Assembly: GCA_900554595.1 (NCBI GenBank)
Contig: USHZ01000057.1
Coordinates: 1 to 10,744, forward strand
Origin: an uncultured Collinsella sp.
Lineage (GTDB): Bacteria; Actinomycetota; Coriobacteriia; Coriobacteriales; Coriobacteriaceae
Reading direction: 5' to 3'
DNA length: 10,744 bases
The notes beneath the pieces were generated by a model, which was given only the letters and a program-made list of their open reading frames with translations, had not been told where the DNA came from and ran no database searches. A program made the translations under genes and the position numbers. Shown in pieces: positions 1 through 5,257 of this stretch. Position 1 is the first letter of the stretch, and every line of letters begins with the position of its first letter.

Positions 1-1
1 C

Positions 2-778
2 GTCAACCCGTTTGCCCCCGGCGAGATCATGCTCGGATGGCTCGCCTACCCCATCACCGTGATCTATCTGGTGGCATTCACCAACATCATTAACCTCATC
101 GACGGCCTCGACGGCTTGGCCACGGGCATCTGCGGCATCGCGTCGTTCACCATGTTTTCGATGGCCGTTCTCTCGGGCCGCATCGACGCCGCCGCGCTCT
201 CCATTGCGCTCTTTGGCGCCTGCCTGGCCTTTTTGCGATACAACTTCAACCCCGCAAGCATCTTCTTGGGCGACTCGGGGTCGCTGCTTCTGGGCTTTGC
301 GCTGGGCTCCATCTCGTTGCTCAACGTGAGCCGCACCGCCGCGCTCACCTCGCTTATCATCCCGCTTATCGTTGCCGGCGTGCCCATCATCGACACGTTT
401 AGCGCCATCGTGCGCCGCAAGCGCGCCCACATTAGCATCGGGCAGGCCGACAAGGGCCACATCCACCACCGCCTGATCCAAGAAGGCTACAACCAAAAAC
501 AGGCCGTGCTGCTCATCTATGCCTGGTGCATCATGCTTTCGGCCGGCGCCGCCGCCATCAATCAGGTCGAGGTGCCCACGCGCGTGCTCATCTTTGTCGT
601 GCTCGCCATTGGCTCGGCGGCCTTTGCCAAGCATCTTCATCTGTTTGAGCCCGTGCTGCGCCACCATTACAACAAGCGCACGCACGAAGACGAGCTCGTC
701 ACTCCCGACGACCCCGCCTTTAAGCAGGAGGAGCAGGCAGCCGAGGAGCGCAAGGAGGAGCGCCACCACAGGCGCTAG
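2..778 (+). CDS. WecA/TagO/MraY-family undecaprenyl-phosphate sugar-1-phosphate transferase (5' end outside window)
   Basis: This family transfers a sugar-1-phosphate (usually GlcNAc-1-P) from a UDP-sugar to undecaprenyl phosphate at the inner face of the membrane, the first step of teichoic-acid or other surface glycan assembly. The reading frame is open from base 2, so the start lies upstream; the ATG at base 29 is internal because the residues before it (VNPFAPGEI) fit the family. Signatures are the Mg-binding loop NLIDGLDGLA, the FLGDSGS motif, and the cytoplasmic HIHHRL histidine motif near base 460. Several hydrophobic membrane segments are separated by these loops. The C-terminus is a charged, Glu/Arg-rich cytoplasmic tail after the last helix. 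MraY is less likely because the HIHHRL loop is of the WecA/TagO kind. The exact sugar cannot be told. It is followed by a 160-base gap before trpS with no clear terminator. Confidence 0.9.
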   Translation, partial: VNPFAPGEIMLGWLAYPITVIYLVAFTNIINLIDGLDGLATGICGIASFTMFSMAVLSGRIDAAALSIALFGACLAFLRYNFNPASIFLGDSGSLLLGFALGSISLLNVSRTAALTSLIIPLIVAGVPIIDTFSAIVRRKRAHISIGQADKGHIHHRLIQEGYNQKQAVLLIYAWCIMLSAGAAAINQVEVPTRVLIFVVLAIGSAAFAKHLHLFEPVLRHHYNKRTHEDELVTPDDPAFKQEEQAAEERKEERHHRR

Positions 779-938
779 GTTTTATTGCCGAGGAAGCGAC
801 TCATTGCTGTTGGCCGTTCGCGACCGTACCGTGACCGACGTATAGCCCTCGCCCCATCGGCCCCTCACCCACTTACGCCCCACCCCCCTTAATAAACGCG
901 TTATCATCTTGACCAATACGCATACGTTAGGAGCAATC

Positions 939-1988
939 ATGCCAAACGAGAACAGCTACGAAGTCGCGCTGCAAAAGAGCAACGCCATTCGCGAGGGTCT
1001 GGCAAAGACGCCCGAGAAGTTCACCATGCTCACCGGCGACCGCCCGACCGGACGTTTGCACCTGGGCCACTACTTTGGCACTCTCAAGGGCCGTGTTGAA
1101 CTGCAGAACATGGGCGCCAAGACCAACGTGCTCATCGCCGACTACCAGGTCATCACCGACCGCGACACCACCGAGCACATCCAGGACAACGTGTACAACA
1201 TGGTCATGGACTACCTTGCCTGCGGCATCGACCCCGACAAGACCATGATCTACGCGCACTCCGCCGTGCCCGCCGCCAACCAGCTCATGCTGCCGTTCCT
1301 GTCGCTGGTCTCCGAGGCCGAGCTGGCGCGCAACCCCACGGTCAAGGCCGAGATGGAGGCCTCGGGCCACGAGCTTACCGGCCTTCTGCTCACCTATCCG
1401 GTGCACCAGGCCTGCGACATTCTGTTCTGCAAGGGCAATGTGGTGCCGGTCGGCCGCGACCAGCTGCCGCACATCGAGCTCACCCGCACCATCGCCCGCC
1501 GCTTTAACAACCGCTACGGCAAGGTATTTCCCGAGGTCGAAGCGCTGCTGTCCGAGACCCCGCTGCTGCCCGGCCTTGACGGTCGCAAGATGAGCAAGAG
1601 CTACGGCAACGCCATCAACATTTCGATGACCGCTGAAGAGACTGCCAAGCGCATCAAGAAGAGCCAGACCGACTCAGAGCGCATGATCACGTTTGATCCC
1701 GAGAACCGCCCCGGCGTGTCAGGCCTGCTTTCGACGGCCGCCATCTGCACCGGTCGTTCCGAGGTCGAGATTGCCGAGGAGATCGGCATGGGCGGCTCCG
1801 GCCAGCTCAAGAAGTACGTGACCGAGGCCGTCAACGAGTACTTCGCGCCGATCCGCGAGCGTCGTCAGCGCTATGAGAACGATCTGGACTATGTGAAGGA
1901 CGTGCTGCACGAGGGCAATCGCCGCGCCAACGAGATCGCCGAGCAGACCCTGGCCGAGGTTCAGGACGCCATGGGCATGGTGTACTAG
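939..1988 (+). CDS. trpS: Tryptophan--tRNA ligase
   Basis: Charges tRNA-Trp with tryptophan using ATP in the cytosol; class I synthetase, normally a homodimer. The 349-residue length is normal for bacterial TrpRS. The HIGH-type motif is HLGH at residues 41-44 within TGDRPTGRLHLGHYFGTL, the GRDQ motif is at 172-175, and the KMSKS loop is at 217-221. The TGDRPTG form resembles the TrpRS branch seen in streptococci rather than the SGxQPSG form of E. coli or Bacillus. ATG at 939 is chosen because TTAGGAG (927-933) lies 5 nt upstream. An in-frame TTG at 909 would add ten residues but has no comparable ribosome binding site. No T-box or trp leader is apparent in the 160-base gap upstream, which is C-rich around 860-890; TATCAT at 902-907 could be a -10 but has no convincing -35. 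Confidence 0.97.
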   Translation: MPNENSYEVALQKSNAIREGLAKTPEKFTMLTGDRPTGRLHLGHYFGTLKGRVELQNMGAKTNVLIADYQVITDRDTTEHIQDNVYNMVMDYLACGIDPDKTMIYAHSAVPAANQLMLPFLSLVSEAELARNPTVKAEMEASGHELTGLLLTYPVHQACDILFCKGNVVPVGRDQLPHIELTRTIARRFNNRYGKVFPEVEALLSETPLLPGLDGRKMSKSYGNAINISMTAEETAKRIKKSQTDSERMITFDPENRPGVSGLLSTAAICTGRSEVEIAEEIGMGGSGQLKKYVTEAVNEYFAPIRERRQRYENDLDYVKDVLHEGNRRANEIAEQTLAEVQDAMGMVY

Positions 1989-2259
1989 GCAAAGCGCTTT
2001 CGCACAACATAGACGGTGAGATTTGATTTCTCCCCGAAACAGGAACAGGCCCGCTGGCAGTTAGTTGCCAGCGGGCCTGTTCCCGAAGTACACCGTTGAA
2101 TCGCACAGAGGGGAGGAATGCGAATCAAACTCAACAGGGCAGGCTTTTTCATCGCCTATTGCCTGCTCCGTTGCTGAAACCAATATAGTTCACCGTGGTT
2201 TACTTTCTAACGGCAAAATACGCCGTCACACCTTCTCCATAAGTTAGCCCCGGTAAACT
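1989..2259. other. Gene-free region between trpS and the alkyltransferase, rich in inverted repeats
   Basis: No convincing gene is present; the only open frame (about 60 codons from 2065) starts inside a hairpin and resembles nothing. The stretch is markedly more AT-rich toward its right end than the flanking genes. It holds a perfect 18-bp hairpin (2042-2083), imperfect outer arms around it (2017-2035 with 2110-2133), a GGGCAGGC/GCCTGCTC hairpin with one G-U pair (2137-2168), AAACCA/TGGTTT (2177-2201), and a nested set GTTTAC/GTAAAC (2198-2203 with 2253-2258), CTAAC/GTTAG (2207-2211 with 2243-2247) and CGGC/GCCG. It may be a decayed mobile or structured element; no function is assigned. Confidence 0.5.
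2042..2083. terminator. Perfect 18-bp hairpin downstream of trpS
   Basis: Arms 2042-2059 and 2066-2083 are fully complementary with a 6-nt loop (GTTAGT). It begins 53 nt after the trpS stop and is GC-rich, so it probably ends or stabilises the trpS transcript. There is no T-run on the 3' side in either direction, so it is not a classical intrinsic terminator, and the repeat hairpin at 2260-2300 may do that job instead. Confidence 0.5.
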
Positions 2260-2300
2260 AAAACCACCACAAAGGGGACAGCCGCCTTTGTGGTGGTTTT
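2260..2300. repeat. AAACCACCAC hairpin repeat, copy 1; likely bidirectional terminator
   Basis: 16-bp perfect stem (2260-2275 with 2285-2300), starting AAAA and ending TTTT, around a 9-nt loop GGACAGCCG. A-run and T-run at the two ends mean that RNA from either strand ends in a U-tract, as expected of a bidirectional intrinsic terminator. It lies between convergent trpS and the alkyltransferase gene, 16 nt beyond the latter's stop codon. By loop sequence it has the same orientation as copy 3. Confidence 0.85.
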
Positions 2301-2316
2301 GGCCACGGCAGAGCCG

Positions 2317-2637
2317 CTAGAGCCCTGCTGGCCAGCGACAGACGGCCAAGTCGACGTGCATGTCGTCCTTAAACGCCACACCCTCCCCTAGCAAAAGCTC
2401 ACGTTGAGCATCGGGGCCGCCAAAAGCAAAACCCTCGCATATGTGCCCATCGGCAAACACCACGCGGTGACAGGGAATCTGACCAGGGTGCGGATTGCTG
2501 TGCAGCGCATAGCCCACATAGCGCGCGCTTCGTGGGCGACCGGCGAGCAGCGCCACCTGACCGTAGGTGGCGACCATCCCCTCGGGAATCTGCTCGACCA
2601 CCTCGTACACCCGCTCAAAAAAGCCCTCAGACGCCAT
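2317..2637 (-). CDS. MGMT-family methylated-DNA--protein cysteine methyltransferase (short, catalytic domain only)
   Basis: Family members remove alkyl groups from O6 of guanine by transferring them irreversibly to their own active-site cysteine. The 106-residue protein is just the C-terminal DNA-binding and catalytic domain. Visible are the helix-turn-helix region (TYGQVALLAG, about residues 24-33), an arginine-finger region RSARYVG, and the active-site motif PCHRVV with Cys56. The cysteine is kept, unlike alkyltransferase-like (ATL) proteins where it is Trp or Ala, so a suicidal repair activity is plausible. The start at 2637 is preferred because GGAAGGGAG lies just upstream on the minus strand; a longer frame from 2676 would begin inside the hairpin repeat at 2664-2708. 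It is transcribed alone between two copies of that repeat. The N-terminal domain of Ogt/Ada is absent, which is common for this subfamily. Confidence 0.9.
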   Translation of the reverse strand: MASEGFFERVYEVVEQIPEGMVATYGQVALLAGRPRSARYVGYALHSNPHPGQIPCHRVVFADGHICEGFAFGGPDAQRELLLGEGVAFKDDMHVDLAVCRWPAGL

Positions 2638-2663
2638 TGCTCGCTCCCTTCCACCCGGAATAG

Positions 2664-2708
2664 CATAAACCACCACAAAGGTGCCTGGCCCCTTTGTGGT
2701 GGTTTATG
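2664..2708. repeat. AAACCACCAC hairpin repeat, copy 2; likely terminator of degV-family gene
   Basis: Perfect 18-bp stem (2664-2681 with 2691-2708) and 9-nt loop TGCCTGGCC, that is GGCCAGGCA on the minus strand. It lies 9 nt beyond the stop of the minus-strand degV-family gene and upstream of the alkyltransferase. The outer A/T tract is ATAAA/TTTAT instead of AAAA/TTTT, and the outermost CAT/ATG bases still pair. The loop orientation is opposite to copies 1 and 3. Confidence 0.85.
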
Positions 2709-2717
2709 GCAAGTCGG

Positions 2718-3572
2718 TTAGTTGGCGGGCTGGAAGAAGGCTACGGCCACGGCACCGGGGCCTACGTGGGTGCCGATGGTGGCGCCAATGGTGTGGACGG
2801 GCAGCTCGCCCTCGGTGTGGCCAGCCCACAGTGCCGCGCTGTCCTCGATATACTTCTTGAGCACCGCATCCGAAAGGCCCGTATAGCCGAGCGCCAGCGG
2901 CATGGAAAAGTCGATGCCGCCCGCCTTTTCGACCTTCTGGTTGAGCAGGTTACGGCCGTTCTTGGAACCGCGCGCCTTGCCCAGCTGCACGATCAGACCG
3001 TCCTCGGCAGCCACAACGGGCTTTACGTTGAGCAGCGTGCCCACGGCGCCGGCAGCAGCAGACAGACGACCGCCGCGCACCAGGTACTCCAGCGTCTCAA
3101 GCAAACCGATAACCACCACGCGGTCACGAACGGCCTCGACAGCCGCCGCAACCTGAGCCGCGCCCTGGCCCTCGTCCACCAGACGCAGGGCATACTCGAC
3201 CAGCACGCGCTCACCCAGGGTCACGTTATTACTGTCCACGACGAACACGTCGCCGCCCGGCGCCTCGGCAAGTGCGGTGCGAGCACTCTGGTTGGTGCCC
3301 GAGAGCTTGGCGCCCACGGTAATAATCACGGCCTCATCGCCGGCCTCACGCGCTTCGGCAATCGCCTGCGAAAAGGCGTACGGGTTGACCTGACCGGTCT
3401 TGGGCAGCTCATCGCGCTCCACGAGCATCTCGTAAAAGCGCTGGTGATCGATGTCGACGCCATCCATGTACACATCGGTGCCAAAGGTGACGGACAGCGG
3501 CAGAACACGCAGAGCGGGGTGCTCCGCCGGCGACATATCGCTTGCGGAATCGGTAATAATGCGGACGGACAT
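2718..3572 (-). CDS. DegV family protein (fatty-acid-binding, FakB-like fold)
   Basis: DegV proteins bind a long-chain fatty acid; in characterised cases (FakB) they present it to the kinase FakA for phosphorylation and membrane lipid synthesis. The 284-residue length is typical. Hallmarks are the N-terminal IITDSASDM, the SGT segment at residues 91-93 in LSGTNQSA, the YLVRGGRLS motif near 163-171, LLNVKPVV at about 180-187, and a late THVGPGAVAVAFF segment bearing the conserved histidine. The usual TSQP motif reads TGQV here (residues 59-62), a departure in the lipid-head-group region, so ligand preference could differ. ATG at 3572 is chosen because AAGAAAGGA precedes it; earlier in-frame codons lack a site. 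It lies 119 nt downstream of a MarR-family gene on the same strand, probably the same operon. No FakA gene is in the window. Confidence 0.93.
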   Translation of the reverse strand: MSVRIITDSASDMSPAEHPALRVLPLSVTFGTDVYMDGVDIDHQRFYEMLVERDELPKTGQVNPYAFSQAIAEAREAGDEAVIITVGAKLSGTNQSARTALAEAPGGDVFVVDSNNVTLGERVLVEYALRLVDEGQGAAQVAAAVEAVRDRVVVIGLLETLEYLVRGGRLSAAAGAVGTLLNVKPVVAAEDGLIVQLGKARGSKNGRNLLNQKVEKAGGIDFSMPLALGYTGLSDAVLKKYIEDSAALWAGHTEGELPVHTIGATIGTHVGPGAVAVAFFQPAN

Positions 3573-3614
3573 AACGAATCCTTTCTTGCGCAGGTCTCGC
3601 GCAGGGAATTTTGA

Positions 3615-3666
3615 CAACAATGTCCCGGCACGGCGTGCGCGCTCAAACGGGACGATGCAGTTGTTG
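3615..3666 (-). promoter_or_regulatory. Imperfect inverted repeat in the MarR-degV gap
   Basis: CAACAA and GTCCCG (3615-3627) face CGGGAC and TTGTTG (3648-3666), with a smaller GCAC/GTGC hairpin between them. In minus-strand RNA this would be a leader structure some 40 nt before the degV start. It could be an intercistronic processing or attenuation structure or a binding site; there is no U-tract. Confidence 0.3.
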
Positions 3667-3691
3667 GCTAAAAGCTAGCGCCAGCGCGGCT

Positions 3692-4141
3692 CTAGATCTC
3701 GCGCAGGGTGTTGAGAATCGTACGCAGCGACGCATACATCTGCTCGCGCTGCTCCACACCCATGGCCTTGCCGGTGGTATCGAGCACATCGCGAATGATG
3801 CGATCGGCCTCGCTCATGCTCTCGCCGCCCAGGGCAGTCAGGCGCACCGGGGCACGGTACTTGACGGCCGCATCACCCGAGTCGTCAACCTCGACGTAGC
3901 CGCCCTCCTCCAGATGTGCCAGTGTGCGCGAAACGGCGGCACGGGTAACGCCGGCCATGCGGGCGAGGTCGGCGCCAGTCAGGCCGTCCTTGCTGCGCTC
4001 GAGATAGTACAGGCACATGACATCGGAGCCCTTAAGGCCGAGCCTTGCACCTTCGGACGTCTTGATGCGCTGAATCTCCTTGTAGAGGCCGCTGATCAGT
4101 CCGACAAAGTCCTCAAAACGTGTCTCGTCGTTCCACTGCAT
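3692..4141 (-). CDS. MarR-family winged helix-turn-helix transcriptional regulator
   Basis: A 149-residue dimeric DNA-binding protein of MarR type, which normally binds a palindromic operator and releases it on ligand binding. The recognition region is LTGADLARMAGVTRAAVSRTLAHLEEGGYVEV (residues 54-85), followed by the wing (about 86-102, ending KYRAPVRLT) and a long C-terminal helix for dimerisation. The start ATG is preceded by AAAGGCGG. The degV-family gene follows 119 nt downstream on the same strand, so the pair may be co-transcribed; in Firmicutes a MarR protein (FabT) controls fatty-acid genes, which makes a lipid-related role possible but unproven. An imperfect palindrome at 4167-4186, just ahead of the start, could be its own operator. 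No repeat hairpin follows its stop, in contrast to the other minus-strand genes, which supports read-through into degV. Confidence 0.9.
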   Translation of the reverse strand: MQWNDETRFEDFVGLISGLYKEIQRIKTSEGARLGLKGSDVMCLYYLERSKDGLTGADLARMAGVTRAAVSRTLAHLEEGGYVEVDDSGDAAVKYRAPVRLTALGGESMSEADRIIRDVLDTTGKAMGVEQREQMYASLRTILNTLREI

Positions 4142-4166
4142 GGTGACGACCGCCTTTCGCTTACAT

Positions 4167-4186
4167 GATGCTAACGGGTAAACATC
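4167..4186. promoter_or_regulatory. Imperfect palindrome ahead of the MarR gene (possible autoregulatory operator)
   Basis: GATGCTAACGGGTAAACATC is a 20-bp imperfect dyad: outer GATG/CATC perfect, with matching T, A and C inside. Length and position (26 nt upstream of the start codon) suit a MarR-type operator overlapping the promoter or leader. Weak promoter candidates lie further up (TTGATG at 4240-4235 and TATTTG about 15 nt on, minus strand). Confidence 0.35.
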
Positions 4187-4244
4187 TTAGCCGCACGTCC
4201 GAACCCCCGTACCCAAATATCCCATTTGTTAACCCATCAACATA

Positions 4245-4285
4245 AAAACCACCACAAAGGGGACAGGCACCTTTGTGGTGGTTTT
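4245..4285. repeat. AAACCACCAC hairpin repeat, copy 3; likely terminator of the B3/4-domain gene
   Basis: 16-bp perfect stem (4245-4260 with 4270-4285), AAAA and TTTT ends, and 9-nt loop GGACAGGCA. It lies 25 nt beyond the minus-strand B3/4-domain gene stop and upstream of the MarR gene promoter. The loop orientation is as in copy 1. Confidence 0.85.
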
Positions 4286-4310
4286 CGACGAATGCGGACT
4301 GCAAAAGTTC

Positions 4311-5030
4311 CTATAGCTCCACGCAGGGATTGTCTCGGGTCACAAGCGTCTTAACGACAACCGTCGCTCCCAGATAGCGCTCAAGCAACTCAGCGAGGCG
4401 ATCGATCGCAGCCTGGCAATCCCCCATCCGCTCGGGCTCCACGCACTCAATCGCCAGAAATGCGTCCGCCGAATCGTCGGACAGGGCCGTTCTCACGCCG
4501 TCGCGCCAGTTCCAGCAGCGGCACACGGCGCCCGCATCATCGATATAGGCAAGCTCACCGGGCAGCGTCGGATCATCCGCCTCCTCGCCAAGTGGCAAGA
4601 ACGCGTCGCCGCCGTCGGTCACCTCCAAGCGAAGGTCTCCCTCAATCGCATGCAAATCCTCGCCTCCCACGGGCAGCGCATAGGTCAACGAAATCGTGTT
4701 GTAGATATCCACCGCCGGCGTGATGTGGCCGACCGGCTTGCCTTTGAGCACGCGCTTGAGCAGGTTCTCAACTGAGCAACGCGCGCCCTTCTTGGTCTTG
4801 AACAGGCGATAGGCCTCGCGCCATGCCTTGACCGGCGCGTTCTCGCTGATGGTATCGCTGGTCAGATGGCGCTCCGCATCGATGTTGGCGCGGTCAAGCA
4901 GCGCGGCGATTGCATCCACGTCCTCCTGGGGAATCTGAGCCGCGGGCTTCATGCCCTTTACGACCACGACGCCGATAGCCGCCTGCGGAAACAGCTCCCA
5001 AAACGAATCCTCGGCAACGAAACTCTTCAT
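4311..5030 (-). CDS. B3/4 domain protein (PheRS beta editing-domain-like)
   Basis: This 239-residue protein belongs to the stand-alone B3/4 family. In phenylalanyl-tRNA synthetase beta the B3/4 module hydrolyses Tyr-tRNA(Phe); the role of the free-standing proteins is not well established. Visible family features are FWELFPQAAIGVVVVKG near the N-terminus, WREAYRLF, a basic stretch with SVENLLKRVLKG, the strongly conserved VDIYNTISLTYALPVGGEDL, then GDLRLEV and a C-terminal alpha/beta part with WNWRDG. The start at 5030 is preferred because GGGAG lies 5 nt upstream; an ATG at 5045 would place that site inside the gene. The 5' leader contains a rho-independent terminator (5075-5133), so expression is probably controlled by attenuation. 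The repeat hairpin of copy 3 follows its stop. Substrate and partner are unknown. Confidence 0.87.
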   Translation of the reverse strand: MKSFVAEDSFWELFPQAAIGVVVVKGMKPAAQIPQEDVDAIAALLDRANIDAERHLTSDTISENAPVKAWREAYRLFKTKKGARCSVENLLKRVLKGKPVGHITPAVDIYNTISLTYALPVGGEDLHAIEGDLRLEVTDGGDAFLPLGEEADDPTLPGELAYIDDAGAVCRCWNWRDGVRTALSDDSADAFLAIECVEPERMGDCQAAIDRLAELLERYLGATVVVKTLVTRDNPCVEL

Positions 5031-5074
5031 ATGTTCTCCCTTCATAGCGGACGCCCGAGTCCGGACGCCTAAAC

Positions 5075-5133
5075 AAAAAGCGCCCTCACAGCGGCCACCT
5101 TCAAAGTCCTACGGTGCCGCCACAAGAGCGCTT
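5075..5133 (-). terminator. Intrinsic terminator inside the leader of the B3/4-domain gene
   Basis: In minus-strand RNA the arm at 5133-5113 pairs with 5099-5080 through about 20 base pairs, including AAGCGC/GCGCUU at the base, and is followed at once by a U-tract (5079-5075). Several pairs are G-U in this RNA but would be A-C mismatches in plus-strand RNA, which fixes the working strand. It ends 45 nt before the start codon, so it terminates within the leader rather than after a gene. Confidence 0.7.
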
Positions 5134-5136
5134 ACG

Positions 5137-5180
5137 CTGCCCCCATCCGGAGAAGGGGGCGATATGTCAGGCGTATTGTA
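5137..5180 (-). promoter_or_regulatory. Putative promoter and first leader hairpin of the B3/4-domain gene
   Basis: TACAAT on the minus strand (5180-5175) fits a -10 box, but no good -35 is visible 16-18 nt upstream, where the repeat hairpin begins. Transcription would start near 5168. The first leader element is then a GCCCCC/GGGGGC hairpin (5160-5155 with 5144-5139) with a 10-nt loop holding TCCGGA, followed by the terminator. A very short frame (Met-Gly-Ala-Ala-stop) begins in its 3' arm. No known riboswitch class was recognised. Confidence 0.4.
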
Positions 5181-5201
5181 ACCCGAGTCATTCGCGTGAG
5201 T

Positions 5202-5242
5202 AAAACCACCACAAAGGCGCCCGTCCCCTTTGTGGTGGTTTT
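5202..5242. repeat. AAACCACCAC hairpin repeat, copy 4; likely pckA terminator
   Basis: 16-bp perfect stem (5202-5217 with 5227-5242), AAAA and TTTT ends, and 9-nt loop CGCCCGTCC, that is GGACGGGCG on the minus strand. It lies 15 nt past the pckA stop and abuts the presumed promoter of the B3/4-domain gene. The loop orientation is as in copy 2. Confidence 0.85.
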
Positions 5243-5257
5243 GGGCCTGAGGCGACG

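Noticed and set aside
909..938. TTG at 909 as the trpS start
   Set aside because: No ribosome binding site, and TTAGGAG sits correctly for ATG at 939.
927..1472. Open frame of 181 codons on the minus strand opposite trpS
   Set aside because: Val/Gly/His-rich antisense shadow of a clearly real gene.
2065..2247. Small 60-codon open frame in the trpS-alkyltransferase gap
   Set aside because: Starts within the arm of a perfect hairpin, has no ribosome binding site and no recognisable sequence.
2260..2708. Alkyltransferase gene as cargo of a transposon bounded by hairpin copies 1 and 2
   Set aside because: The same hairpin also brackets other ordinary genes, there is no transposase or target duplication, and terminator placement explains it better.
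2694..3614. Open frame of 306 codons on the plus strand opposite degV
   Set aside because: Starts in the hairpin repeat and mirrors the DegV gene; composition is that of an antisense shadow.
5075..5168. T-box leader for the B3/4-domain gene
   Set aside because: GGCGGCACCG is only superficially like the T-box TGGNACC motif, the leader is about 100 nt rather than about 200 or more, and no specifier stem is visible.
2260..5242. CRISPR array formed by the four repeats
   Set aside because: Copies are about 400 to 1600 bases apart with genes in between, are long perfect palindromes and alternate in orientation; no cas gene is present.
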